Notes under the pieces: model-generated
Told to the model about the DNA's origin: nothing
Databases searched by the model: none
The model's input: only the letters and a program-made list of their open reading frames with translations
Assembly: GCA_039000515.1 (NCBI GenBank)
Contig: JBCFYV010000012.1
Coordinates: 2,448,005 to 2,512,004 of the forward strand
Length of the DNA stretch: 64,000 nucleotides
Direction: 5' to 3'
DNA from: Timema cristinae
Lineage: Eukaryota; Arthropoda; Insecta; Phasmatodea; Timematidae
Shown here: piece by piece, positions 39,808 to 52,725 of the stretch
Numbering within the stretch: position 1 is the first letter of the stretch
How the letters are laid out: each line of letters starts with the position of its first letter
Translations under genes and position numbers: made by a program

Positions 39808-41159
39808 AATCGTTTAAAACAAGACACAACTGACCTCTCATGTTTCCACTTACCTTAACTTAACCTAATGGGATAATGCACTCAAGTGCATATCTAAATT
39901 AATTTCTTTAGATATCTTAAATTTTACCTTTCAGCTAACATGACACCCCCCCCCCCTCCCACACACACACACAAATATTAAGATTTGTATCTTAACTGTC
40001 ACGGTTAAAAATCACCATTGGTGAGATTATACATTTATTCTGATCTCCAAGATCGTCTACTAATTAAGTTTGATCCTAATCACCCAATTAATTAGCCAAA
40101 CCTACAAAATTTGTCTTAAGTCGAAACTATTTAAATTGTTATAAAACTAAAAATTGCCTTGTTGGCATAATCTTATCTTACCTTGAACTAATAAAATATT
40201 TACCAAATAATAATATATAATTAACAAAAATATGTCCTTATAATTTGCTCACTTCTTTAATTTCTCCTCGCATAATTTTACGCACCTCCAGTTGACAAAC
40301 GTAACCAACCACCCCCCTCACCTAACTTTCAATCTGCATGCTTCAAAGGGTCCATGCTCCCTCCTATAAGCATACCTTTGTCCTATTATCTATTTGTTCA
40401 CTTATTATTTACCTATTTTAATTCATAGAATTTCCTGTGATTATCTACATTAAATCCAAATTAGATTAATATGATTGGTTCATAAATTATATTTTTAAAC
40501 TTAAAGATTTTATATTTGTAAATATACCGGGTTTTAATCTTACTCCTAAAGAAATATTATTTTTTATTTTCTTGGTTGTCCTTCCTAGTAAACGTCCTTG
40601 AATTCCTTAGTTTCTTCTTTTCTGAACAATAGATGCTACTAGTGGAATTGAAGTGAGAAACATAGTGAATTGTGTGCGTCTTAACAGATACGCCCCTATT
40701 TATTAAAAAAAGAAGCATTATACTTCTCTGAGTTTGCTGCTGGCAATGTTTACTTACGATTTCTATTTTTAGGTGTTTATTAACATGACTAAACTTGGAT
40801 TGAACATTTCATATTATTTACCGATATATAATAATTACAGTTACTTAATATTTACTATGGTTAGTAAGGTTATAGTTACGGTTACGTAATAATTAAAGTT
40901 ATCCTTATTTTCCTTTTGTTGTTTAGTACTTGAGCTAGCTAGGCTCTGGTTTAATCTCTGGTTGTATCGTAGCTACCTGCAATTCCTTAGGTTAAATTTA
41001 CCTAAGTCACATTTAAAAACACTCTTACTTACTGGAAAATCTCTCTTCACAAAATATCTATATTATTTTAAGTCTCTATTATACATATCTACTTAGCCTA
41101 TAATGTGAATGATCAAGCGCCGTTCCTTTGTTTATTTTCTTTAGACTAAAAATTTTTAA
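39773..41159. other. AT-rich region without recognised genes (right arm)
   Basis: Mirror of 27,461-28,850. It holds a longer TA microsatellite than the left arm (39,773-39,802) and an 11-base C run at 39,946-39,956. Confidence 0.6.
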
Positions 41160-42031
41160 AATTTAAATTTACTGTTAATTTTTTTACATCTAAATGACCC
41201 GAAATTTAAATGCTTCTCTGACTGCCTCCTGGATCGAAGACTTTTGTTTCAATCTTAGATTGGATGGTGGTCTTTGGTTCTATCTCGGTTCAGTTTTTGT
41301 TTCGATCTCAGTTTGGATGGTGGTCTTGGGGTCGATCTAGGTTTGGATGGTGATCTTTGGTTCGATATCAGTTTGGATGTTAGTTTTTGTTTCGATCTCG
41401 GTTTGGATGGTGGTCATTGGATCGATCTAGGTTTGGATGGTGATCTTTGGTTCAATCTCAGTTTTGGATGGTGGTTTTTGGTTCGATCTAGGTTGGATGG
41501 TGGTCTTGGGTTTGATCTCAGTATGGATGGTGGACTTTGGTTCAACCTCGTTTTGGATGGGGTCTTTTAATTGAAATTACTATTATTTGCTACTATTTTC
41601 TGATTAGTTGCTACTGTTCCCTGTCTAATTGCTACTATTTCCTGTCTAGTTTCCTTGCTAGTTTTTTATTGATACTATTTCCTGAATAGTTGGATCTATT
41701 TTATTATTAGTTTCAACCATTTTATTTAGTAATACATTTATAAACTGATCTAGACTTCCCACGGGTTTCACCATAGTTTGTTCCTTTATTATTTCTTGTC
41801 CTTCCTGGTCTACTATTAAACTTTCTACCATAACAAATCTCCTTGCTTATCCTTTTCTACCTTATCTTTTCTCTCTTCCTCTACAACTGGCTCTACCCTG
41901 TGCTGGTTCCTTTCTATTATTTCTTCATCTGAATCTTCTAAGCCTAACTGATTATTGGTTCTATTTTTATACTCTGTCTCATCAAAACAGCTATTGGTGT
42001 CACTGTCCCCTATTAGGTTCGAATCCACCAT
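41160..42031 (-). pseudogene. Gag-like gene of the LTR element (right arm)
   Basis: Mirror of 26,590-27,460. The first 68 codons from 42,031 match the left copy exactly until a one-base indel near 41,830, where the left copy reads on for another 19 codons. The coding minisatellite and the QEAVREHLN block follow downstream. Confidence 0.6.
41240..41570 (-). repeat. 30-bp coding minisatellite (right arm)
   Basis: Mirror of 27,057-27,375, with slightly different unit boundaries and indels. Antisense reading gives the GGLWFDLGLD-type ORFs, which are artefacts of the repeat. Confidence 0.8.
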
Positions 42032-42254
42032 CCTTCCTTCGAAAATATATAAATTATTAATATTAACGATATCTCTACAATATTAAAACAAAGTCTTTTA
42101 TATCTTGGGATTTTTTAAGGCTTATCTGGCTTGACTGATTTGGTATTCTTGGTGTGCCGTGCCTGGAACGTCTACTTGTTTCTTGGTGGTGTGCTGTTAG
42201 TGTGCTGTGTGTCTCAGTCGGCGGAGTCCCTCTATTGCCTCAAGGATACGAAGA

Positions 42255-42474
42255 TAGAGCGTCGTAGCTGGGCGCCAATTATAATGTTCTTAACCCTCGC
42301 TGTGGCGCCAATTAAAATTATATTGAAATTATTACCCCGCGATTGGGCGGCAATTAAATCATTATTTAAATTATTGTGAGATAATTGGTATTTATAGCCC
42401 CGTGATCGAGAGCCAATTAAAATGTTTTAGCTATCTGATGAGGGTGATTATCGCCCTGTGATCGAGCGTCAATT
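42255..42474 (-). repeat. Reiterated PBS-like leader (right arm)
   Basis: Mirror of 26,154-26,365, with the same unit order and small differences, for example GGGCGGCAATTAAATC versus the left GCGCCCAATCG unit. Confidence 0.6.
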
Positions 42475-43008
42475 ATGGTGATATTTCTTACACTTATGAA
42501 ATAAGTAAGACCTTTAAAATTGCACACAATTTATTCAGATGATATCACTTTCAGCATTGAAGATGTAATATTAGATGATACGGTTTTAGTTGAACTAGAT
42601 TATTTTTCGGTGACATTATACGTTCCGTGTTTTGAGTGCCGTGTGCTGTGTAGATTTATGTTACTCTTACTCTCTATATTCATACACACAAGTGGTTTAT
42701 ATATGACCTACTCCTTGCCTCTCGGACCTCTTGTGACCAGTGTCAAAACCGACTAATCGAAAGAGTCCTGGTGACAGGTGTTGTGAAGGCTAACTTTCTC
42801 TTGGGTTATTTTTTGGTAAACACTACGGAGTTGACTTTTGAAAGAAAAAAAAAAGTTTAAACGGTGCAATTCTTTGACATTAGTTCTAAAAGCGCGTGAT
42901 TCTCCATGGGTGAAGTATTGAAAGGATATTTTACATACAATACTTTAAATAAAAATGCACTTCATCCATGATTTTTTTAATACATGAGAGTAGTCCAAAT
43001 CAGTATCA
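42475..43008 (-). mobile_element. LTR-like segment (right arm)
   Basis: Mirror of 25,621-26,153, near identical by eye. It ends at CAGTATCA, the complement of the TGATACTG start. Confidence 0.65.
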
Positions 43009-45290
43009 ATACATGTGCCAAGTCCATTTTTCATTTCAAGGCCAAACTGACTATACTACTAGATGACTTGAATCTTGATCGAAGTTAATTTTTATATTGT
43101 TTTAAACATTTTCTCTTTTATGCCGAGTAAAAATATAATGGGAAAATAATTCTAAATTATTTTCCACTCAACACCAAACAGTTTGGTAGCTAACATCATA
43201 AAGAAGGGGAGATTGAAATTTGTGTTAAAATAATCTTATTTCATCTTGTATTAGTTCTAGCCGACGGTTTAGTTATATTATGTCAATCTCTTGTTTGTTT
43301 ACATGAAATGACAGATTAAACAATATATTTATTAGCTTTTATTCTTCCATTTTAAAACTCAGAAAGAACTAAATATCTTTGAAATAATTTGAGCTCACAT
43401 GTTACACAAAACATTGTCTTAAGTGTCAAAGTTAAAAGTAAATAATTTTTAGAAAGCTCTATATGTCTAAACGGGAAAATCACAAGATTTATAGTGAAAA
43501 TACTATAATTCAAAAATATTAGCTCTCTTGTTTAATTCACCTGTAATTAATTGTGTGCTTTGTACATGAAATAGTTCCTAGTGAAGGCACATATGAGTAA
43601 ACATTATTAAGTTGGGGTAGTAGGTCAGTTACATGCCTGATTATTGTTTGTAGAAATATTTTGTGAGTACTAACATCCCACCAATACTTCCCAAAGCCCT
43701 CTTTGCACCTCACCCCTTGACAAGAGTTAAATATCAACATTGCCAAGTATTAGAAATAATCAAAACTGTTAGCAAAATATTGCTTATAAATTTAAAATAC
43801 TAGCATTTAGAAGTTGACAGTATTTATATGAGTATGGTTAACGATATAAGATATAACCATTTGTTTATGTCCATAATAGTATGAGTAATGCCAATTTATA
43901 AATATAATAGCCCTCCATCTAAACACGACGATAATTTCACAACTTTATCGAGACTTGCTTCTTCTCGAGGTTAAATAGGTGTACTCCTGGAGTAGGGATA
44001 TAGGTGTCCGAGATCTGCAAGGAGGGATGATAACTAGAAAAAAAAATTGCTACACTGTGAAGGGACTCTCAATAGGGGAAGGGAAATAAATAATATTTTC
44101 TCCATGCAAGAGTTATATATGTAAGTTTGATCACTTTGCAAGTTTTTTTAAACTTACAATAGTAAATAAACCTTTGGTATTTAATTTTGTTAACTGTCCA
44201 ATAGAGGAGTTGGGGAGGCTAAGTCTCATAGTCTACCCTTACTCCACACCCCTGACACCAATTAATATGATTTATATTATTTGGAAGAAGATATAGGAAA
44301 GATGGATATAAAAGAGACGAACACAATATGACTTACAATGAAAAGAAGAACACAGTTCACACTTTACATTGCTGCCACTGGTCCATAAGGTAATATCTGC
44401 CTTTTGGAGATAGATTTTCTTTGAGAGGCAGCCATTGCCTCTTGGTGTTCCTGGTGGTTGTAAAAGCCATATTATGTTCGTTTCTATCCCTCTTAAGCTG
44501 GAACATCTTCCAAATATAACAAAATGAGCCCAGTAAAGCATAAATAGGTTTTTCTTTAAAACAAATGTAATTTTTATAAAATACACAAGTAAATTTTTTT
44601 TTTTTTTAACTTTTCCAACTGACATGCTGGGTAAACCCTGTGATTACAACATGTTCATACTGCATATTATTGTGGACAAATTTGTTTTTGTATAACACTA
44701 ATACTTATAAAATAATAAAAATGCTAATGTCATTTTATCATTGTATGTAATTGTTAACAACTTTTTAATTTTATGGTTTTTATCTGTGCACTTGTTCTGA
44801 CATAAACACAAAGTAAAAATAATCGTGTGATCTCACAAACAAAGACATGTACAGTTGTAGTTTTATTAAAATAAAGGCTATGAAAGAATAGTTTCATGCA
44901 AATTCTTCATCATCATCATGAACTGTTTCCAGCCTGTGCCGGGTCTGTTTAGTAAATTGCCTCCATTTCCCTCTGTCCTTACACCATTATTTCTCCTACA
45001 CTCTCTTTCACTCTCCTCCTCTCACTTGCACACTTGCTGCTATCTATTCCTCCCATCTCTTCCTTCATGCTAATTAATTATAGTTAATAGTTGCCAAGAA
45101 CTTGCACATGCATATGAAACAATATTTACTTATTAGTTGAAGCTAAAATTATTTATTGAATTGAAAACACATGGAATATTTGAGGAAAAGACAATTTTTT
45201 TAAAGTTTCACACATTCTGCAACCAGGATTTGCAAAAACATTGGAAGTTTATGCCAATACTGTGTTTATACCATAAATCAAATCTCAGCG
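43009..45290. other. AT-rich region without recognised genes (right arm)
   Basis: Mirror of 23,311-25,620. A minus-strand Lys-rich ORF (44,272-44,625) is longer than its left counterpart because of indels. No family was recognised. Confidence 0.5.
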
Positions 45291-45297
45291 TCAATAA

Positions 45298-45540
45298 ATA
45301 ACAAGGTTACCTAACAGCTTGAAGAGTAACACATGCAGCTAAAGAGGAAATATGTTCAGAAACGTGTTGAACCAAAAACTCCACTTCCTAAAAATTCAGC
45401 GTCAATAAATAACAAGGTTAGATATTATTTGAGATGTGTACAGACCTAACAGCTTGAAGAGTAACACATGCAGCTAAAGAAGAAAATATGTTTGAAAACG
45501 TGTTGAACCAAAAACTCCACTTCCTAAAAATTGGCAAGAT
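45298..45540. repeat. ~145-bp tandem duplication (right arm)
   Basis: Two copies of CAGCGTCAATAAATAACAAGG followed by CTAACAGCTTGAAGAGTAAC and TTGAACCAAAAACTCCACTT. It mirrors 23,061-23,310, where the second copy has lost short pieces. Confidence 0.72.
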
Positions 45541-45589
45541 TTTCTTTGGGTTGATGAGAATAATATTAGCATCTAATGACACGAACAAA

Positions 45590-46275
45590 TAAAAACCAAT
45601 ATTTTTATATAAATTTTCAGGATAGCTCGATAATGGCTCCATGCTCACACGAAGAAGCAGACACTCGAATATTACCCCACTTATCTGATGCTGTGCAGCA
45701 TGGATTTAACAAAGCCAAAATATGCACTCTGGACACTGACATTTTAGTTCTAGCCATAACGACGTCTAAATATTGAGGAACTATGGATTGCATTTGGAGT
45801 TGAGAAGAACTTCCGGTTCCTTTCCTCTTATAAATTAGCAAGAGCTTTGGGTCCTGATCGTTGTACTGCCTTACTGATGTTTCAAGCAATAACTGGGTGC
45901 GACACTATGTCCTTTTTTGGAGGAAGAGGCAAAAGGACTGCATGGGATACGAGGAATGCATATGGAGATGTCACCTTGACTTTTATAGATTGGATGACAA
46001 ACCTGGTCAGCAGATATTAGAAGAATTGATGAAGAGATTGGATAGATTTGTAGTTTTGCTATATGACCATACTAGCAGTGACGAACATGTTAATGAATGC
46101 GAGAAAACGCCTATTTACTCAGAAAGGTAGAGCAATTGACAATCTACCTCCCACATATGACGCACTCATTCAGCATACTAAAAAAGAGCCGCCTATTAGG
46201 CTGGCTACTGCTGGGTCCAAATGATGTTCGCAACACGACAGCTTCCATCAGCAAGTGATTATGCCATTAATTATT
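45590..46275 (+). pseudogene. Broken gene of the EEADTR family, PIN/XPG-like (right arm)
   Basis: The clearer of the two copies. MAPCSHEEADTRILPHLSDA (about 45,633-45,692) and CTLDTDILVLAI (about 45,725-45,760) come first, then in other frames a GCDTMSFFGGRGK-type stretch, a conserved-looking middle with RLDRFVVLLYDHTSS (about 46,035-46,080), and KRLFTQKGRAIDNLPPT at the end. The family is uncharacterised and widespread in animals. Two acidic clusters (EEAD, DTD) resemble PIN/XPG-I metal-binding residues. Frame breaks lie near 45,775, 45,860, 45,900 and 46,100. Confidence 0.65.
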
Positions 46276-48576
46276 AATTAAACCATTATTATCTATTATT
46301 AGGCTTCATTTTTAGTTCTAAAGTGTACAATAGACATAACATGATCACAAGTAAATGGTTGAACCATAAATATCTTAAAATGTTAAGAAACCTAATTAAC
46401 AACTAGGTATCATTTTTTTTAAATAACAGCCAATTTCACTACAGGAAATATCTGAGATGGCCTCATAGCAAAATAGTTCACTAGGATATGATTTAAAAGT
46501 GTGCTAAAATTCATGCTTCTCTCATCAAAGGTACAATTGTTTTACCTGTCTGTAGTACTATATTACCGGGAAGTTGGTAGAAAAAAGTAGAGCTGGATCT
46601 ATTTAAGAATAGTCTGAGTGACAGACAAGTTAATACATTGCATATTGTTCACAAGACTGTGATTAAATAATATATATCTTAACGTTCACATACATGTATA
46701 TAATTGTACGGTTGACAAAGAACGTTAAAATCAAATCCGGGATCTTTGGCTTAGCGAGCATTTTGTTCGCAATGTATTAACTTATAGGTCACTTGGTCCA
46801 TCCTTAAATGGATAAATCTCGACGTTTGTCTGGCCTCATATGCATGGGCTAGTCGACCAGTTGCTTCAAGTCGTGTAAGCCACTTGATCCGCCTAGCCTT
46901 CCAAATATTTTATTTACATTTTTTTCGCCCAGTTCGCTGTTTATAATATGGGTCATATTCGTGTTGCCCACTTGTTTGTCAATTAATTTATTCATCCATG
47001 TCGAACAATTTATTATCAATCAGTTTACCTACACCCATTTTCACTAATGATATTTGACATGGAACTGAGAGCTTATAAATGATAAAGATCCCAAACCTTA
47101 TGAAAAGTAGTTGTTTATACACTTGGTGATTTTAGCCTTCTCTTTCCAAACAACCCTACTTTATAGTAAACCTAAATTTAGGCAAATGGTAAGCAATAAT
47201 CCTCATGTTTAGTGTACAAATAAACAATTTGTTGGCAAAACCATAAATTATATTCATAATATACAGCAAAGATGTAAAACCAAAATATTGTGCACTAGAG
47301 CTATAAAGTTACGTTCTTTATGATATAAACACTGTAACGTTATTATTTTTTATTACAATTTAATAATCAGCAGAAATATATACATTCATCTATCAACAAC
47401 CCTCCAAATCATCTACAACAATGTCATATCATCTCCTAGATAAATAGTCATTTAGTTATATCAAACACAACCAGCTACAAGTAACAAAGTCATACCATAT
47501 TTGACTAAATATTCCTCTAGCGATATTGCAATCAGCTACAAGTAACAATGTCATACAATATCATTTTAGATATTCCTCACAAGAAACTACAAATAACACT
47601 GTCACATCATGTCCTTAAGGGGCCCATTAAAAAGACGATATTGAAGCAACTAAGTTGACAATGTGATTGATCTGAAATTGCCGGGAGATTCGGTTACTCT
47701 CCCTGCTTCCCATTCTCTAGGTAACACACAAGCGATTTGATTGTCAACTGACCTTTTATTCCATCTTGTCTTCATCAGTTCAATACAACCCTTTGTGACA
47801 TATAGGTGCAAATGATATATACAAGTGCAATATTTGACCTTACGGTGTTCATATTTTTGTGATTTTATGTTTTCAAAGTAATATGTGTTGTGACTTTTTT
47901 TTAAATATTGATGGATAGTGAACAAACAGCGGTGGCAGCAGTAATAGTGCCAACTGAAAATGCACAATGGAAACTCACAATCCACTTCCATCTTCCTGGT
48001 GGCAGATGACCAGACGACCTTACAGAAACTTCTCCTAGGCCATGACTGCTTTCAAAAAATAAGTGGTCTTGGATTACAACCGACCCTGAAAACCATTCAG
48101 AAAATAAGGTAGAGAACAAATATATTGGGTCTCAGAAGAAAACCACACTCCCACCCAATTCAACTCAGAGACAATCAAACACTGATTTTCTCCCCCCACA
48201 GACGATAGACTATTCCAAGCCGCACAACCAAGCCTTCAATGCCACAACCCAAACAATGGTGCTAACTGCATCTCCCACTCAATGAAAACCAAATAGGAAC
48301 GACCAGTCAGAGGACCCACTAACCAATACTCCCCACAAAATGGAAGATAATTCAACTGCAAGTCGAAGATATGCTTCAGAGCCATGTAATAGAACACAGC
48401 ACGTCCAACTAACAGAGTCCCATAGTCATCGTGGGAAACCCGGGGAACAACAAATATTCTGCTTCGATTATCGGGCTCACTCAATGACATCACGGAATAA
48501 GAAAATTCCCCATGGTATTGTAAGAATTCTAACTATGACGATTTATATTTTATTTAATCTTAACTTATTCTTAAGT
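46276..48576. other. Region with short unidentified ORFs (right arm)
   Basis: Mirror of 20,051-22,353. Minus-strand ORFs at 47,650-47,991 and 47,901-48,119 correspond to the left pair; here the first is extended by an indel. No family was recognised. Confidence 0.4.
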
Positions 48577-48640
48577 ATTATTTATTTATTTATTTTGGTG
48601 CGACTAGCACGCCATGCGGCCAGATGCCATACTACATTTA
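48577..48640 (-). mobile_element. LINE-like 3' tail (right arm)
   Basis: Mirror of 19,985-20,050, with TTTATTTATTTATTTTGGTGC then GGCCAGATGCC. Confidence 0.35.
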
Positions 48641-50519
48641 ATTAATTAATTTTCAAACTTATTGTTTTCAACGGACGTTGCATTGCGTCGAAGGAAACAC
48701 CAGATAATTATAACAATACTTTTATCTGAACAAGAAATATATTTATTTACCGGGTTTTTGTCCAAATAATCCGTCCACATTTTAAAACAATACTAATCAG
48801 GTGTGATTTTATTTTAACGTCTTCTACGAGACTCTACCAGAATCGTAATGGCCGCGCAACACGATAAAGAAACAAATTTATTGTAGCAGAAAGGGACGAC
48901 ACAGATACGTCATCCAATCTCGTGCATTTTAATTCTAAGAGGCCTGCAAGGAAAAGAAAAGAAGAAGAAATTGTGTTTGATTACGAACAATGATCATATG
49001 CAACCTGTCAGATATCAGATTCTGCATCCATTTAGTTAAACATTCAAATGCTATCAAGCTTCTTAATTCTTAGTTCTCCCCCCCCCCCCCCCCCAGATAT
49101 TCCTTGTTTCTACTTTAATTCCACATATTTATAGACATATATTTCAAATTTAGAACTTATCCGCGAGATTTTTGGGGCCTCTACGAGAAATGCCGAGAGG
49201 CGGGAATTGGAAGAAAGAAGTCCGACTGGCATCTTGGAGATAGAGAGAAAATAACACACATTATTTTCAGTGCATCAAAATTGAAATTTTAACAGTTATT
49301 TCTTAACATAATCTTTCAAGTGTTCATCAAAATTACTACCAGAGACGCGATGAAAACTTTAGACCAATGGTAGACCTCTGCAATGACGATTCTTGGACTG
49401 TTAGTGAGTTTTGGACCAACTCACAGTTTCGGCGATGACCACCCACCTATAATATCTTTTGAGGTGATATCAACAATTTTTGTTTTTAAGTTTTAATCTC
49501 TACACAGCTTCGACTTCACTACGCAAACGTTATATTCTTATGAACCTTTTCCACTACAATTTCAAGACTTCGTGCTATTTTCTTCTAAAGTATTAATTAT
49601 ATATATTTTTTCTGAGGCTAATTTTTTTTAACAACGACTCTGGAAAGAATATTTTGGCCAGTCTCATTCCTTCGACACGAATTCAATGTCTTATTTTTTT
49701 ATTAAATAATTTTAACTTTTAACCTCATAAAGAAATCTATTAATAAGAGTATCTCAAAAAACTATAGTATATTTATTATTATTTCAATAATTATTCACCA
49801 AAATTGGAATTAAGATTTTTTATATTAATATCTCAAATTACTGTTGTTATTTGAATTATAAATTGTATTTTAAATTTATAATTTAGCAGACGTCTGTTAG
49901 GCAGGGTAAAATTTTAGATCGACAATTATTTATTAAAGTAAAAACTACTTATTTATTTTTTCAAAGTCAAATCCATTAATTAATTTATTTATATTATTAT
50001 CACCATCATGCAGTGTTATCCACCTTGTTACTATTGCTATCAAAAAACACATATTTAGCGATGTCTCACCTGCACGCAGGTGCAAGGATGCTGACCTTGG
50101 AGGCTGGTATTGTTGCACGCAGGGTGAGTCCATTGTTGACTAGGTACAGTAAAGGTATATTTTTCCCCAACATGACCCAGAGGTCCTGAGAGAGTCTCGT
50201 GTTCGATTTTATGCATTTTTGTTGTTTTAAGTTTTACCCCGGGATAGTAATTTTGGTTGTTGTTAAATGTGAATGTTGGTTTTGAACCCAGAGTATTGTA
50301 TCCATTTTAAATCTTAGCTAGCACACCATTCTTTTATAATCTATTTTATGTATCTATTCTATATATTTTATTAATGATGTCACTGGACTTAAAGTTAATA
50401 AATAGATAGATGCCTTTATAAATATTACCTCCTTTTTGCAATAAAATACACATTATATATATATATATAATATATATATATATATTGTATAATTATTTCA
50501 TTTATTTACAATATACATC
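48641..50519. other. AT-rich region without recognised genes (right arm)
   Basis: Mirror of 18,116-19,984. It contains a 17-base C run (49,078-49,094) and a TA microsatellite (about 50,453-50,487) that is longer and arranged differently from the left arm. Confidence 0.6.
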
Positions 50520-50524
50520 CTCAG

Positions 50525-51003
50525 ATCCTCCAAGAGATAAGAACAGTCAAGGTTTTCAGCACCCTTGATCTCAAAACCGGGTACTGGCAGATTCTGATGG
50601 ACCATGCAGTTAAACCTCTGACTGCATTCCGGATATTAGATGGATGGGCTTATCGGTTCTGCGTGATGCCTTTTATCCTGAAGGAGCCCTAGGAACGCTC
50701 CAAAATATGTTGAATCAGCAAGAATTCACTGGGTATCGAGGTAAGTTTTGCTTTGCGTATATATATGAAATAATCATATTTTCCATCACCTACGAAGAAG
50801 AACACATCGACCCCCTAATACTCATATTGGAAAGTTTAGAAGTATATAAACTCACCACCTCTCTAAAGAAGTGCAAATTCGGGAATATGTCTTTGAAGTA
50901 CATAGCTTTACTAGTATACGCCTATTTAATCACATCTAAATTGGCCCAAGATAAAGGAAAGGAAGTGGGGGAAGTCGACCAATATCGGGCTGGATCCATC
51001 TAA
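50525..51003 (+). pseudogene. Gypsy-type reverse transcriptase fragment (right arm)
   Basis: Reads VFSTLDLKTGYWQILMD (about 50,552-50,605), then YRFCVMP, a frameshift, TLQNMLNQQEFTGYRG and KFCFAYIYEIIIFS (about 50,743-50,790), ending with YKLTTSLKKCKFG. The RT active-site YxDD has become YIYE, so polymerase activity would be lost. About 160 codons survive of a Ty3/gypsy palm and fingers region. Confidence 0.82.
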
Positions 51004-51339
51004 ATTGAAGTCACGTATGCGCCGAATGGCGATTGCACCGGTGCGCACTTAAATTGTTTTAGAGAAAGTTGAGCTGGTTTTTGTTTTTGACGTAGGTTGA
51101 TCAAAGGGAACTGTTTATTAGTTTAAAGCGGACGCTTTCAGTGGAGCTGACCAGCGAGACGTGTGAACTGGTAAGTCACTCGCAGTATCACCAGCAGTAG
51201 ATCATTTATGATTTTTTTTGTGTGTGTTCGTTTGGGTTAACAATAATAGTATGTGATGGCTAGATGCTACTAGCCCCTCACAATATGTCAAATACCATAA
51301 GTAGATGGATCGGCGTATCGGAACAGCGTTGACATTGCA
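51004..51339 (+). other. Possible non-coding exon with splice donor (right arm)
   Basis: No ORF. CTGGTAAGTCACTCG (GTAAGT at 51,170-51,175) is a near-consensus 5' splice site after a GC-richer stretch CAGTGGAGCTGACCAGCGAG. Mirror of the minus-strand site at 17,484. Confidence 0.32.
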
Positions 51340-51480
51340 TGCTATTTATAGCACTGGCTCAGTACAGCGCTGTGATTGGCTGTTATTTATAGCACTGGCG
51401 AAGGTCAGTGCTTTCCCCTCCATTTCCCACCTGGTTATTTCCATGACGACATGGGGTTAGCGACCTGTTGTCCTCCTTCA
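51340..51480. promoter_or_regulatory. CCAAT/TATA direct-repeat region (right arm)
   Basis: TATTTATAGCACTGGC occurs twice (about 51,344-51,359 and 51,385-51,400) around GTGATTGGCTG, which is an inverted CCAAT box. Both copies are intact here, unlike the left arm. Confidence 0.42.
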
Positions 51481-51966
51481 ATATAGCAAAGGTTTATTTA
51501 TAGAGTTTTTTCTGTAGGTCTTTAATGTGGCAATGGGTTTTCCCTGATGCCTCATATCTGTCACCAGTTTGGTGGCTTTATAAAACAAGTTGGCCCCGAT
51601 TTGTGTGAGGTCATCATTGCGTGTGATGTCGCAACACTCCCGTTATATGTGTCAATGGGTTTGCCCTGATGACTCATATTTGGCGCCAGTTTGGAGGCTC
51701 GACAAGACTAGCCGAGAAAGAAATAGATTGTGACCTTGAAACTGGGAGATCATTGACCTTGTTCATACTTAATGCCAGTTTGGTGGTTTGACAAGTCGAG
51801 ACTCGTATCTTGTTAGCCTAAGTGTTGGGATAAGGTAAGGGACAAACAGGGTTTGCGTGAATAAAACACAATATTACAAACGTATATTTATTATACATTA
51901 AAGGTTCCACAGACACACATATTATTTATTATAAATTAAAGGTTTCACAGACTTACATAATATTTA
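51481..51966. repeat. Copy B' tail repeats (right arm)
   Basis: Mirror of 16,662-17,159, with GTTTGGTGGCTTTATAAAAC-, GGCGCCAGTTTGGAGGCTCG- and GCCAGTTTGGTGGTTTGACA-type blocks. A duplicated AAAGGTTCCACAGAC / AAAGGTTTCACAGAC unit (about 51,900 and 51,938) is longer than in the left arm. Confidence 0.6.
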
Positions 51967-52698
51967 CTATACACATTGACAGGAATGAAGCATATATTCG
52001 TCCTTACGTTTTTCTACAGTGTTTCTTAGATGTGTTAGAATAATTGTTTTTAGTTTACAATCCAGCATGTAATAGTCCAAACCGACGACTTGAGGTGTAT
52101 AGTAGGTAGCATTGATAAGATCCAGGTTTCTGATGTGTGTTTTCACCGTAGGCTGTTCGAGATCGATGACATTCACTGATTCTGTTAGCGTGTCGCATAC
52201 ATCCACGAGTGTGTCGATCAAATCGTTGCAATATCGTGCGATGGATGTCAACCACATATCCCGTCGGTCGACGGCAACGTCAATCAGGTCCCACACCTCA
52301 CAAAGACGCGCCCAGCTAGGTGTTAGATAGGTGACCTGTTTGAGTCTGGTATCTTGTTTCTCTATGATGATAACCATATGGTCACCGAACATGCGCCTCA
52401 GAGAGATTTTATGACTAGTCAAACTAATATTCTGAGGAGGCTGCGTGTTACTAAAAAACTTTGATATGACCGACTTGTAGTTGCCCAGTTCTTGCCACTC
52501 TGTACGATTAAACACAACACAATTCCCCCCACATGTTTCTAGCTGGACTTAAGATGTAAAGTTGTTTTTGACATTCATGCTGACGATGACTCATTTGGCG
52601 TCGACTTTGTCCAGCGGAAACATAATGTTAAAAATACTGGTAATGGCGAGTGACCTTACCAGCTTTGCTTTGCGGGTGCAAACGTCTTGACCTTCCAT
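51967..52698 (-). pseudogene. Conserved Polinton protein of unknown function, copy B' (182 codons open)
   Basis: The ATG is at 52,696-52,698. From 52,515 to 51,967 it is open for 182 codons (MFNRTEWQELGNYKSVISKF ... VEKRKDEYML), the best view of this family in the window. Recognisable blocks are NISLTSHKISLRRMFGDHM, SWARLCEVWDLIDVAVDRR, INATYYTPQVVGLDYYMLDC and a Thr/Leu-rich C-terminus. No membrane segment and no catalytic motif are apparent. The N-terminal ~60 codons (with CTRKAKLVR-like basic residues) are out of frame by a small indel. Function unknown; conserved with its own promoter in four copies. Confidence 0.65.
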
Positions 52699-52725
52699 GA
52701 TGTTTTATCGCTTCGACGACTGTTG

